This document shows positions 55,755 to 64,000 of a stretch of 64,000 bases of DNA, in pieces. Under the pieces are notes generated by a model. The model worked only from the letters and a program-made list of their open reading frames with translations. It was not told the DNA's origin and made no database searches. The translations under genes and the position numbers were made by a program. Source of the stretch: JAAYPI01 sp963668615. GTDB taxonomy: Bacteria; Bacteroidota; Bacteroidia; Bacteroidales; Paludibacteraceae. The stretch lies in NCBI GenBank assembly GCA_963668615.2, contig CAXXCL010000001.1, forward strand, positions 124,001 through 188,000. Direction: 5' to 3'. How positions within the stretch are numbered: position 1 is the stretch's first letter; each line of letters begins with the position of its first letter.

Positions 55755-55848
55755 CTACTTTTTATGTTTATGTCTATTTTTTTTAAGTCTTTTTTTTACG
55801 CTTGTGAGTAGACATTTTATGTCTTTTTCTTTTTTTTCCGCTTGGCAT
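55755..55848 (-). CDS. Small basic bS22/COX24-like ribosomal-type protein with an A8 frameshift
   Basis: On the minus strand an ATG at 55848 begins MPSGKKRKRHKMSTHKRKKK and then hits a stop in zero frame (TAA at 55785-55783), giving 21 residues. Removing one A from the A8 run (55797-55790) restores RLKKNRHKHKK and a TAG at 55757-55755, a 30-residue protein. That product matches from memory the conserved short Bacteroidetes family (AURKAIP1/COX24 domain), whose members are ~30 very basic residues and are likely ribosome-bound like bS22. It lies 30 bp after the HU/IHF-like gene and upstream of rng. The extra A may be an assembly error, a true mutation or a slippage site. Confidence 0.7.
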
Positions 55849-55878
55849 ATCTATATTTCTTTAAAAAATTGGTTATAA

Positions 55879-56154
55879 TTATTTTCTTACAGAATCAACA
55901 AAGGTTTTTGCCGGTTTGAATGAAGGGATAGTGTGTGCCGGAATCGTAATGGTTGTATTCCTAGAAATATTACGAGCTACTTTTTCTGCTCTTTGTTTTA
56001 CAACAAAACTACCGAAGCCTCTCAAATATACATTTTCGTTAGAACTTAACGAATTTCTTACTTCATCCATAAAGGATTCAACTACTCTCAATACAGTAAC
56101 TTTATCAACACCTGTATTGTTCGCAATTTCGTTAACGATTTCTGCCTTAGTCAT
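55879..56154 (-). CDS. HU/IHF-family DNA-binding protein
   Basis: A 91-residue HU-fold protein: MTKAEIVNEIANNTGVDK start, RGFGSFVVKQRAEKVARNISRNTTITIPAHTIPSFKPA beta-arm, and FVDSVRK end. The arm reads ARNISRNTTITIPA in place of the NPATG of the hup protein, more like IHF-type members. It binds and bends DNA. It leads an operon with the bS22-like micro-gene and probably rng. It is divergent from mutY. Confidence 0.92.
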   Translation of the reverse strand: MTKAEIVNEIANNTGVDKVTVLRVVESFMDEVRNSLSSNENVYLRGFGSFVVKQRAEKVARNISRNTTITIPAHTIPSFKPAKTFVDSVRK

Positions 56155-56219
56155 TTCCTATAAAATTTTTTAGTTATACTTTTTGATTATTTATTTCCCC
56201 TGTTTTTTATAACGGACTG

Positions 56220-56227
56220 CAAATATA
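56220..56227 (-). promoter_or_regulatory. Possible -7 box of HU/IHF-like operon
   Basis: The minus strand reads TATATTTG, 65 bp before the ATG. No -33 TTG was found at the usual spacing. Confidence 0.35.
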
Positions 56228-56306
56228 ATAGTTTTAGCACCAATTAACAGCAAAATATTCAAAATAAATAAAAAATATTTTCTCTTATGTCCCTTTCTTT
56301 TTTAAA

Positions 56307-57401
56307 ATGTCCCTATTTTTACGGGGTAAAAACAAATACAAAAAGAAGCATTTGAAGTTCAGTGAAAAAATAATAACTTGGTATAACGAAAATAAAAGAG
56401 ATTTACCTTGGAGAAACACAAATGATGCTTACGTTATTTGGATTTCAGAAATAATTCTTCAACAAACCCGTGTTGCTCAAGGATTAGGTTATTTCGTTCG
56501 TTTTCTTGAGCGTTTTCCGGATGTAAACACATTGGCTATTGCCGATGAAAACGAGGTTCTAAAATATTGGCAGGGATTGGGTTATTATTCACGTGCACGC
56601 AATCTCCACAAATCTTCAAGGATAGTAAAAGAACTTCATCAAGGAGTTTTTCCGACAAAATACGAAGAATTATTGTCTCTACCCGGTATAGGTGAATATA
56701 CGGCTGCTGCTATCAGTTCTTTCAGCACGAATGAGCCTCATGCGGCAATAGATGGAAATGTTTATCGGATATTGGCTCGTGTATTCGGAATAATGGAAGA
56801 GATAAGCACAAGCTCGTCAAAAAAAATATTTAAAAGCCTTGCTTACGAATTACTGGACAAAAAGGTAGCAGGAATATACAACCAAGCGATTATGGATTTC
56901 GGGGCTTTGCAATGTGTGCCGATTAATCCTCAATGCAATATTTGTCCGCTTGCATCTATGTGTTTTGCAACTCAACATAATTGTGTCCAAAATCTTCCTG
57001 TAAAAGGAAAATCCATTAAACAAAAAGAACGTTTCTTTTACTATCTTGATATTTCATGGGGCGAATACACTTTTTTGGAACAAAGAACGGCTAACGATAT
57101 TTGGAAGAAATTATTTCAGTTTCCTCTCGTCGAATTGGATAAATACGTACCAATCAATGAATTTATATCGAATGAAAAATTTACTACACTGTTCAAAACA
57201 ATAGATGATGTACAAATCAATTTTATTTCTCCTGAAATAAAGCATGTACTAAGCCACCAAATTATCAAAGCTCGATTTTTACAAATAAGCATTGGTAGAG
57301 AAAATGACTTTCTTCGCTCTTTGATAAAAATAGAAAGAAAAAATTTTGATGACTACACTGTACCAAGACTTATAGAAAAATACGCAGAAGAATATCTTTA
57401 G
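56307..57401 (+). CDS. mutY: A/G-specific adenine glycosylase
   Basis: The 364-residue MutY removes adenine opposite 8-oxoguanine. It has WISEIILQQTRV with the catalytic Glu (~48), the HhH LPGIGEYTAAAISSF (~115), the catalytic Asp in AAIDGNVYRILARVFG, the 4Fe-4S cluster CVPINPQCNICPLASMC (C-x6-C-x2-C-x5-C), and a C-terminal NUDIX-like recognition domain (~225-350, with HVLSHQ). It is divergent from the HU/IHF-like operon across a 152-bp gap. Confidence 0.95.
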   Translation: MSLFLRGKNKYKKKHLKFSEKIITWYNENKRDLPWRNTNDAYVIWISEIILQQTRVAQGLGYFVRFLERFPDVNTLAIADENEVLKYWQGLGYYSRARNLHKSSRIVKELHQGVFPTKYEELLSLPGIGEYTAAAISSFSTNEPHAAIDGNVYRILARVFGIMEEISTSSSKKIFKSLAYELLDKKVAGIYNQAIMDFGALQCVPINPQCNICPLASMCFATQHNCVQNLPVKGKSIKQKERFFYYLDISWGEYTFLEQRTANDIWKKLFQFPLVELDKYVPINEFISNEKFTTLFKTIDDVQINFISPEIKHVLSHQIIKARFLQISIGRENDFLRSLIKIERKNFDDYTVPRLIEKYAEEYL

Positions 57402-57403
57402 AT

Positions 57404-57443
57404 AAAAAAACAGAGCAAAGAGAATATTATACCCCTTGCTCTG
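57404..57443 (-). terminator. Terminator of the efflux operon
   Basis: CAGAGCAA (57411-57418) / TTGCTCTG (57436-57443). On the minus strand a T7 run (57410-57404) follows. It lies 25 bp past the last gene of the efflux operon. Confidence 0.75.
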
Positions 57444-57468
57444 CAAAACTAGATATTCATTGAAAATG

Positions 57469-57762
57469 CTAGACTACGTGTTCTATATTCCAAACAAAAG
57501 CTTTTACCCCTATTTCTTTATTTCTATTATCAAGCTTATGAATCACTTTTAATAACTCTGCTACCTTTTCATCAGGGACGATGGTCATAACAGCAGAGTT
57601 CATTTCTGGCCAAGTATGAGTTCCACGACGAGGCTGTCCATCAACGCTTCCGCATCCCTGAACATTTTCCCAAAAGGTAAAGCCTCTTATTTCAAGACGA
57701 TCAAGCATATATTCTACCCGTTCGGTATTGGCTTGATTAAATACTATGAATACTGATTTCAT
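57469..57762 (-). CDS. PG0541-type transporter-associated protein (PII-like)
   Basis: A 97-residue protein with the short ferredoxin-like fold pattern expected of PII-like proteins (SVFIVFNQANTERVEYMLDRLEIRGFT ... VMTIVPDEKVAELLKVIHKL). Its position, 3 bp after the RND permease gene, is the one held by PG0541-family proteins. The role beside the pump is unknown; regulation or metal sensing have been considered for PII-like relatives. A GCGSVDGQPRRGTHTWPEMNS segment (~37-57) is a conserved loop candidate. Confidence 0.75.
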   Translation of the reverse strand: MKSVFIVFNQANTERVEYMLDRLEIRGFTFWENVQGCGSVDGQPRRGTHTWPEMNSAVMTIVPDEKVAELLKVIHKLDNRNKEIGVKAFVWNIEHVV

Positions 57763-57765
57763 ATT

Positions 57766-60700
57766 TTAGTTTGTTTTATTTTGTTTTTCATCCGGCAAAT
57801 CAAAGAATATAAATGTCTTACGTACTTTTTCTTCTTTGTCACGCTCTCCATGGCGAGAAAATATGGCGTAAAGAACAGGTACAATTATCAATGTAACAAC
57901 GGTCGACACAGTCAAACCACCAATAATCACCGTCCCCATAGGAACCCACATTTCAGAGCCCTCACTGGTACTCAATGCCATTGGAATCATACCCAAAATA
58001 GCTGTTAAAGAAGTCATCAATACGGGACGAAGACGAGATTGTCCTGATAAAGCAATAGCTTCGTGTAATTCATAGCCTCTATCCCTCATTAAGTTTATAT
58101 AGTCCACAAGAACAATACCGTTTTTGACCACAATACCCGCCAAAAGGACAACGCCTAAAGCTCCAATCATATTAAGAGATGTTCCGGATATAAGCAATGC
58201 AAATATTGCCCCGGAAATAGCAAACGGGATAGCCATCATGATGATAAATGGTTTGGAAAAAGACTCAAATTGCGACGCCATAACAATATACACCAGCACA
58301 ATAATTAGCATAAATAAAAGTCCTATATCTCCGAAAGATTCTTGTTGTTCTTCAAAATCACCACCTACTTTAACCTGAACTCCGTGGGGCAGTTCTATTT
58401 TATCAATTTCCTTTTGGATACCCATCGCCAACTCTGATAAAGACGTATTTACAGGCGTTACAGAAATGGTAACAACACGTTCCCTTCTTTTCCTAATGAT
58501 ATTAGGAGGGCACCAATATTCTTTTATTTCTCCTAACTCTTTCAATTTAATTTTCTTTCCCTGCGGTGTCATGAAGGTTAGTTCTTCAAGAGCTGTTATG
58601 CTATTACGATTAGCTTCTTTAAGTCGAACAACTATATTGTAGTCTTCACCATCTTCCTTAAGATATCCTACTGTTTGTCCATTGATGCGGTTTCGAACAA
58701 AAGCAGCAACCGTAGCTGTGCTCAATCCGTGACGAGCTAATTTTTCCTTATCCAACACCACTTGGAGTTCCGCACGGTCTTCTTCTCTATCAATATTAAC
58801 ATTTCTAGCTCCTTTTAAAGATTGGATACTCTTCTTTAATTTTGCAGCCAATGCATTAGTCTGATCAAAATCATGTCCGTAAATTTCAACATCAACGGTA
58901 TTACTAGCCATACTACCCATATTTCCGGCAGATGACACTGTGTAGTTGATGATTTCCGGCATAGTATCTAATTCTTTCCTTATTTGCTCAGCAATATCAA
59001 AAATAGAACGTTTCCGTTCATATTTCTTTGTTGCACGAACAGTCATCGAGATTTTATTATTTGAAGAAGTACTAAATAAGGAGGAAAAACCCGATTCGTC
59101 ACTTGAACCCGTTGACGTTGAAATAACAAGTACTTCAGGTGCCAATTTTTTAATTCTTTTTTCAACATCACGAGCTGTTTTGATCGTTTCTTCCACACGA
59201 GTACCTCTTTGTAATTCAATTGTCAAAGAAAGCCGACCTTCATCGGTTTGTGGCATAAAATCGGCACCAATAAGTCCCAGTCCAACCGGTACTATTGAAC
59301 AAATAAAGAAAAGAACGGCTGCAATTATAGTTATTCTCTTATGCTTTAAACACACTCGCAATGCATTGGCATAAAAATGATCAAGTGCGGCAAGCCACTT
59401 CATCACCGTATTCTTGTAGGTAAAACGGTGTTTCTTTGAATCTTTTTCTTCTTGATCTTTGTCACGTGCCTTTAGCAAACGTGATGACAGCATCGGTACA
59501 AGAGTAATGGCAACAAGCATAGAAGTACAAATTACGATGGTTACGATCCATCCTAATTCTTTAAACATAATTCCGGCAAATCCGCCCACCATAGTAAGGG
59601 GTACAAACACTGCTACAAGAACCAATGTTGTTGCTAAAACAGAAACCCAAACTTCATTGGTTGCGTAAATAGCAGCCTCTCTCGGACTGGCTCCTCTTTC
59701 TATATGCTTATCAATATTCTCGAGAACTACTATGGCATCATCAACAACCAGACCAATAGCTATAGAAAGAGATGCTAACGATATGATATTAAGCGAACTT
59801 CCGGCAAACTTCAAGTAAATAAAAGATGCTATTAAGGATATTGGTATTGAAAGCGATATAATAAGTGTCGCTCGCCATTTTCCCAAGAAAAAAAGCACTA
59901 CGAATACAACAAAAATAAGAGCATACAAAATAGTTTCTGTCAATCCTGAAACTGAATTTGTAATAATCTGAGAAGAATCATAAATTACTTGAAACTTAAT
60001 ATCGGGTGGTAACGTCTTTTTTATTTTTGCTAATTGCTTTTGAACATCATTCACAATTTGAACAGTATTGGCTCCTGATTGCTTCATGATAATTAGCCGA
60101 ACGCCATTCTTTCCATTTACTTTTTCCTCAAGAGATAAATCTTTTATCGTATCTCTAACAGTCGCAATGTCCCTCACAAAAACCTGTTTGCCGTCAGCTT
60201 GAGTTGCCACAACAATATCATTAATTTCCTTGCTATCAGCATACTCTCCTTCTACACGTAGTTGATATTGTTCTTTCCCCATTTTAACGGAACCAGAAGC
60301 TAATGTCAGATTATTACCGGCAATAGCATTTCCAACAGTTTCAAGACTGAGATTATAAGCATCTATCTTGTTCGGATCCAAATCAACATAAACATACCTT
60401 TCGGGAGAACCGGAAAGAGAAATTGAACCAATACCATCAATTCTATTCAGAACAGTTACAACATTATCGTTTAATATTTTTTCCAATCCCGGATAGCTTT
60501 TATCGGCAGTAATTGCATACTGCACAATTGGCATCATACTAGTATTAAACTTCAAAATCATCGGGCGAGAACAGCCATCGGGCAAATTATCATAAACCAA
60601 GTCAATAGCCGAACGAATATCGTTTATGGCTTCATCCAAATTTGTACCCCATTCAAACTCAAGGGTTATCAAAGACATATTATCCTTAGATGTTGAAGAA

Positions 60701-60939
60701 ATATTTTTCAATCCATCTACAGAATTAAGGCTATTTTCTAATATTTTAGATACGTTAGTTTCTATTTCACCGCCATTAGCACCTGAATAGGTCGTCATAA
60801 CTGACACATACGGTGCATCCATTTTGGGGTATTGATCAATCGGCAATTGAACCAAAGAATACAATCCCATTATTATTACGGCAACAAAAATAAGGATTGT
60901 TGTAATCGGCTTATTTACTGCACTTTTATAAATACTCAT
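57766..60939 (-). CDS. RND-family efflux pump permease (AcrB/MdtC-like, HAE1)
   Basis: The 1057-residue inner-membrane transporter has the RND architecture: TM1 (~10-30), a large periplasmic loop, TM2-6 (~335-480), TM7 (~530), a second loop and TM8-12 (~870-1030). TM4 SIAIGLVVDDAIVVLENI carries the proton-relay Asp pair. TM10-11 contain VYIVMASQFESF and GASLNMIGALGVVLLAGIVVKNGIVLVDYI-like segments. It expels drugs, dyes or lipid-like compounds with its adaptor and TolC. Substrate unknown. The GADFMPQTDEGRL motif is typical. Confidence 0.95.
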   Translation of the reverse strand: MSIYKSAVNKPITTILIFVAVIIMGLYSLVQLPIDQYPKMDAPYVSVMTTYSGANGGEIETNVSKILENSLNSVDGLKNISSTSKDNMSLITLEFEWGTNLDEAINDIRSAIDLVYDNLPDGCSRPMILKFNTSMMPIVQYAITADKSYPGLEKILNDNVVTVLNRIDGIGSISLSGSPERYVYVDLDPNKIDAYNLSLETVGNAIAGNNLTLASGSVKMGKEQYQLRVEGEYADSKEINDIVVATQADGKQVFVRDIATVRDTIKDLSLEEKVNGKNGVRLIIMKQSGANTVQIVNDVQKQLAKIKKTLPPDIKFQVIYDSSQIITNSVSGLTETILYALIFVVFVVLFFLGKWRATLIISLSIPISLIASFIYLKFAGSSLNIISLASLSIAIGLVVDDAIVVLENIDKHIERGASPREAAIYATNEVWVSVLATTLVLVAVFVPLTMVGGFAGIMFKELGWIVTIVICTSMLVAITLVPMLSSRLLKARDKDQEEKDSKKHRFTYKNTVMKWLAALDHFYANALRVCLKHKRITIIAAVLFFICSIVPVGLGLIGADFMPQTDEGRLSLTIELQRGTRVEETIKTARDVEKRIKKLAPEVLVISTSTGSSDESGFSSLFSTSSNNKISMTVRATKKYERKRSIFDIAEQIRKELDTMPEIINYTVSSAGNMGSMASNTVDVEIYGHDFDQTNALAAKLKKSIQSLKGARNVNIDREEDRAELQVVLDKEKLARHGLSTATVAAFVRNRINGQTVGYLKEDGEDYNIVVRLKEANRNSITALEELTFMTPQGKKIKLKELGEIKEYWCPPNIIRKRRERVVTISVTPVNTSLSELAMGIQKEIDKIELPHGVQVKVGGDFEEQQESFGDIGLLFMLIIVLVYIVMASQFESFSKPFIIMMAIPFAISGAIFALLISGTSLNMIGALGVVLLAGIVVKNGIVLVDYINLMRDRGYELHEAIALSGQSRLRPVLMTSLTAILGMIPMALSTSEGSEMWVPMGTVIIGGLTVSTVVTLIIVPVLYAIFSRHGERDKEEKVRKTFIFFDLPDEKQNKTN

Positions 60940-60985
60940 ATATTTAGATTTTTATTTTCAAACAAATTAATTGCTTGGCTGAAAA

Positions 60986-62008
60986 TTATTTTACAATATT
61001 TAATTTAGAGCCTTCATTCAAACGAGCTTGTCCCAATACGACCAATTCATCTCCCTGTTTTATTTCCGAGGAAATTATTTCCACACGATCATCAAAACGA
61101 TCTCCTAACTTTACAGAAACACGTTTTGCAATACCATTATTGTTCAAAAAGACATAGCGTTCATTTGATCCCTGCAATTTCAAAACAGCCTGGTAAGGAA
61201 CAGTAATGGTTTCAATCTTGTCTAACTGCATGCCAACACGAGCAAACATACCCGGACGAAGCACCTGTTTTGTGTTAGGCACTTTTAACTGTACAGAAAA
61301 TGTATGTGTCGACTCATCAATAGTTGGATATACAATATCTATAGCAGCAGGAAACGTCTGATTCGGATAAATATCGGAAGTCAAATCGACATGCATTCCC
61401 TTTCTTACCAACGGATAGTATGTTTCCGGAATATTGATAGTTGCCTTTAACGAAGACATATCAACCAATGTAAGCACTGGATTACCACTATACAATTCTC
61501 CATTTTCATAATTTTTAGCGGAAACGACGCCGCTAAAGGGAGCCCGAAGGAACGTGTTCTTTTCTAAATCTTGCAAACTAGTTTTGGCAGCTTCATATTT
61601 AGCCTTCGTCTGGTCATATACTTGCTTGGAGATATTATTAGATTCATTCAACTTTGACACACGCTGAAAATCGGTTTCTAAATTTTCAAAAGTCACTTTT
61701 GATTGAAGATAATTCGATTTATCCATTTCAACCAAAAGCTGATTTTTAGAAACACGAGTTCCGACTTCGACTAGAATTTTTTGAATTCTTCCCGGAGAAG
61801 TAGGAGCAACAGCCATTTTGTCATAAGCAATCAGAGTTGTTGAAAACTCCAAATTACGAGCTATAGGCTTTTTCTCAAGAATTTGCGTTTTTACATTTTC
61901 AAATTTCTTAGTTGTTGTCTCGGTAGATTTCACCTTGTCGCCTGAGCAACTTGATAAGACAAGAGCTATTGTAGACAAAGAGACTAAATGTTTAATTATT
62001 GTATTCAT
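60986..62008 (-). CDS. RND efflux periplasmic adaptor (membrane fusion protein)
   Basis: A 340-residue lipoprotein with a lipobox (LSSC, Cys21) for inner-membrane anchoring. The HlyD/AcrA-type layout shows a barrel-sandwich strand pair (GRIQKILVEVGTRVSKNQLLVEMD, ~72-95 and LRAPFSGVVSAKNYENGELY, ~157-176), a short helical hairpin between them (~96-150), and a beta-barrel. It connects the RND pump (57766-60939) to the TolC-like gene (62025-63314). All three genes are in one operon. Confidence 0.94.
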   Translation of the reverse strand: MNTIIKHLVSLSTIALVLSSCSGDKVKSTETTTKKFENVKTQILEKKPIARNLEFSTTLIAYDKMAVAPTSPGRIQKILVEVGTRVSKNQLLVEMDKSNYLQSKVTFENLETDFQRVSKLNESNNISKQVYDQTKAKYEAAKTSLQDLEKNTFLRAPFSGVVSAKNYENGELYSGNPVLTLVDMSSLKATINIPETYYPLVRKGMHVDLTSDIYPNQTFPAAIDIVYPTIDESTHTFSVQLKVPNTKQVLRPGMFARVGMQLDKIETITVPYQAVLKLQGSNERYVFLNNNGIAKRVSVKLGDRFDDRVEIISSEIKQGDELVVLGQARLNEGSKLNIVK

Positions 62009-62024
62009 ATTACTTATTTTTTTA

Positions 62025-63314
62025 TTATAAATTATTAAGAAGTTTTTGTAAGTTAATTTGTGCCGTAAACATTTCCATTAATGCACTTATATAACTGTTC
62101 TGAGCTATCAACAAATTGTTGTTCATGGTTGTTAAATCTGTACTGGAAAGTATTCCATATTGATATTTTTCTGAAGCCTTATCAAATATACGTTGATATA
62201 CATCCAAATTCTTCTTCTGTAACTCATACGTTTCAATAGCAGATTTCAAGTTAAAACGAAGTTGTTTTTCTTGAACCAGTAAACCATCAATAGTTTCTTG
62301 CTTTTCTAATTCACTTGTTTGTAAATCAAATTTTGATTGTTTCACTTTAGAATATCTTTCTCCACTGGAGAAAATGGGTATGCTTAATGTAACCCCAACC
62401 ACGTTAGGAGGAGTCATATCAAAACCGGCATCTTTATCAAAATAAGTCTTTTTAGTATATTGATAATATGCACTCAATGATGGTGCATAAGCCCATTCAT
62501 TTACATTGACCTGTTTCTTACTTAATTCTATATTTTGATTTACTAATTGCACCGTATAATTATTGTTTAAATCAAGGGGCATTCCAGCCACTGATAAGGC
62601 AACATCCTTATTAGTGAAGCTTTCCAATGTTTGAGTCAAAGCAATGGGCATATTTACATCTGTACCCAAAATTAATCGCAACGAATTATACGCGAGTTCA
62701 ATATTTCGTTCTACAGAACGAATGGTATTTTCCATTGTTCCCACTTGAACTTCCAATTGGTCTGCCGCTGTTTGTTCTGCCATTCCTACTTTTACCAACT
62801 GTACGGTCGATTCATACAATTTCTTTACATTGTCCTTATTCCCCTGTAAAATACGTTTTGATTCTTCTGCTACCAAAATAGAATAATACGTGGAGGAAAC
62901 ATTTGTTTTAATAGTCAACTCGTCAGATAAAGCATTTATTTGCGACATACTTTTTGCGATATTGCTAATTTGAACGCCAATCAATTGTGCTCCGCTCAAA
63001 GCAACTGTAGCTTGTGCCGTAAGATTTCCATAAGAATTCATACTAATTGTCTGTCCCATTAATGACATTTCATAGCCCAAATAATCAGTATAACCTAACG
63101 TAGCATTAACGTGAGGCAACATACTGGAGATGGCTTGCCATCTCGCAGATTCAGCCTTTTGAACAGAAATATTCGCTTTTTTTATTGTCCTGCTATTTTC
63201 CATCGCATAACTTTTGGCACCTTCTAAGGTTAATCGAAGTGTATCTTGGGAAAAGCCCAAAAATCCACTACAAGTCAACATTATAGACAAAAGTAAAATT
63301 GTTTTTTTTCTCAT
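62025..63314 (-). CDS. TolC-family outer-membrane efflux protein
   Basis: A 429-residue protein with a signal peptide (~1-22) and the OEP/TolC repeat structure: long amphipathic helices (e.g. SARWQAISSMLPHVNATLGY, residues ~50-70, and SIETYELQKKNLDVYQ-like region ~350-370) and strands. The AxxxxxP-xxNxxLGY pattern is typical. It forms the outer-membrane exit channel for the RND pump. It is 33 bp downstream of the TetR gene and 16 bp upstream of the adaptor gene. Confidence 0.93.
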   Translation of the reverse strand: MRKKTILLLSIMLTCSGFLGFSQDTLRLTLEGAKSYAMENSRTIKKANISVQKAESARWQAISSMLPHVNATLGYTDYLGYEMSLMGQTISMNSYGNLTAQATVALSGAQLIGVQISNIAKSMSQINALSDELTIKTNVSSTYYSILVAEESKRILQGNKDNVKKLYESTVQLVKVGMAEQTAADQLEVQVGTMENTIRSVERNIELAYNSLRLILGTDVNMPIALTQTLESFTNKDVALSVAGMPLDLNNNYTVQLVNQNIELSKKQVNVNEWAYAPSLSAYYQYTKKTYFDKDAGFDMTPPNVVGVTLSIPIFSSGERYSKVKQSKFDLQTSELEKQETIDGLLVQEKQLRFNLKSAIETYELQKKNLDVYQRIFDKASEKYQYGILSSTDLTTMNNNLLIAQNSYISALMEMFTAQINLQKLLNNL

Positions 63315-63347
63315 ATATATATTTTTTTTATTTCTACAATTAAGATA

Positions 63348-63956
63348 TTAAATCAATGACTCGTAATATTTCAGTCCTTTTTCATTGGAAGCCATGCGTA
63401 AATAACTGTCTATCAAAAAACTTATGGCTTCGGAACGATTGTATTTTCTAGGTTGTTTTGTTGACATGTCCATGAAAAATTTTACCTCAAAAGTCAAAAA
63501 CTGTGACAAAAAGAATTGATTCACATCTGATCGAAAAAGACCCTCCTTTATTCCTTTTTCTAATTGAGAACAAATAAGCTTTATAGTAAACTGACGCTGA
63601 TCTTTCATAAAACCCTCAAAAAGAACAGGATAATATTTAACCAAATCATAAAAAAACTTTTCATGTTTTTTTTGACTTTGTCCGGACAAAATGACCTCCC
63701 TCATCAACATTATTTTATCAATAACATTGCCATTTTCGTTTACAGGCATCTCTTTCTGACACATTTTGTGTTCTTCTCTAAAAGAATCTAAAACACAAGA
63801 TACCAGCTCTTCTTTTTGGCGAAAATAAATATAAAATGTTTTCTTTGATATATGTAAATCATTACATATATCATCAATACTAACACTGCGAATTCCATAT
63901 TTCATGAATGCGGTGAAGGCAGCCTTTAATATATCTTCTTTAATATTATTATCCAT
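63348..63956 (-). CDS. TetR-family regulator of the efflux operon
   Basis: A 202-residue protein. The N-terminal HTH (residues ~5-50: AFTAFMKYGIRSVSIDDICNDLHISKKTFYIYF) is the TetR DNA-binding domain. The C-terminal ligand-binding region (~55-202) is poorly conserved, as in this family. It is the first gene of the operon on the same strand as the pump genes, so it probably represses its own transcription and that of the pump until a substrate binds. The ligand is unknown. Confidence 0.92.
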   Translation of the reverse strand: MDNNIKEDILKAAFTAFMKYGIRSVSIDDICNDLHISKKTFYIYFRQKEELVSCVLDSFREEHKMCQKEMPVNENGNVIDKIMLMREVILSGQSQKKHEKFFYDLVKYYPVLFEGFMKDQRQFTIKLICSQLEKGIKEGLFRSDVNQFFLSQFLTFEVKFFMDMSTKQPRKYNRSEAISFLIDSYLRMASNEKGLKYYESLI

Positions 63957-64000
63957 TTCTCAGAAATTCATATAACTATAGTGCATGAAAAGAGCGACAA

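Noticed and set aside
55783..55848. -1 programmed frameshift at the A8 run of the micro-gene
   Set aside because: A -1 shift gives D-L-K-K-I-D, unlike the expected family; only a one-base skip (+1 or a deletion of one A) restores the conserved pattern.
55672..55878. 68-codon plus-strand ORF opposite the bS22-like micro-gene
   Set aside because: It consists of runs of Phe, Leu and Ser from the T-rich strand and lies over the hairpin and micro-gene on the opposite strand.

Overview
The window reads as chromosome of an AT-rich member of the Bacteroidetes, most likely order Bacteroidales. The evidence is: type IX secretion (T9SS) C-terminal sorting domains on several secreted proteins, a CHU_C (gliding-motility-type) C-terminus, SprB and HYR repeats, BspA-type leucine-rich repeats, an Mpl-type ligase, a PG0541-type protein beside an RND pump, a zinc-free L31, and many copies of the Bacteroidetes -7 promoter box TAnnTTTG. 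I cannot name the genus. No tRNA, rRNA, CRISPR array or transposase was recognised. Only T9SS cargo is present here, not the secretion machinery.

Region by region. 1-2820: 3' part of a secreted adhesin made of 67-residue tandem repeats. 2941-3546: tsaC. 3910-5885: two adjacent stand-alone nucleases (HsdR-N-like and Mrr), flanked by a 12-bp inverted repeat. 5949-7996: tandem duplication of a secreted T9SS protein whose ends are nearly identical and whose core has diverged. 8179-11385: a PDZ/DUF4136-like/barrel protein and a lipoprotein. 11418-13620: argS and an HU protein. 13819-16580: two rhomboid proteases and a membrane-anchored EEP-family enzyme, probably co-transcribed. 16907-27397: a giant 3496-residue T9SS type-B adhesin. 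27446-31398: operon mpl - deoxycytidylate deaminase - S41 protease - HD hydrolase. 31627-34597: fabG, folB and an M23 peptidase. 34838-38826: L31, aspC, era and der. 38886-42962: a BspA-like surface protein with a tiny sortable membrane protein behind it, a Crp/Fnr regulator and a C_GCAxxG_C_C protein. 43038-50899: pnp, a candidate structured RNA, mfd and kup. 51236-53338: a GT2 glycosyltransferase and pyrC. 53414-57401: a DNA repair and RNA processing block (nth, rng, a hidden micro-gene, HU, mutY). 57469-63956: an RND efflux operon with its TetR regulator.

The most unusual items are: a roughly 160-nt hairpin RNA with its own consensus promoter and terminator (45308-45558), possibly a 6S-like RNA; an unannotated 30-residue very basic ribosome-associated (bS22/COX24-like) gene between HU and rng that is interrupted by an A8 homopolymer frameshift (55755-55848); the two-nuclease island; and the mosaic tandem secreted proteins. 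Most other genes are housekeeping. All functional calls rest on sequence motifs recognised by eye.
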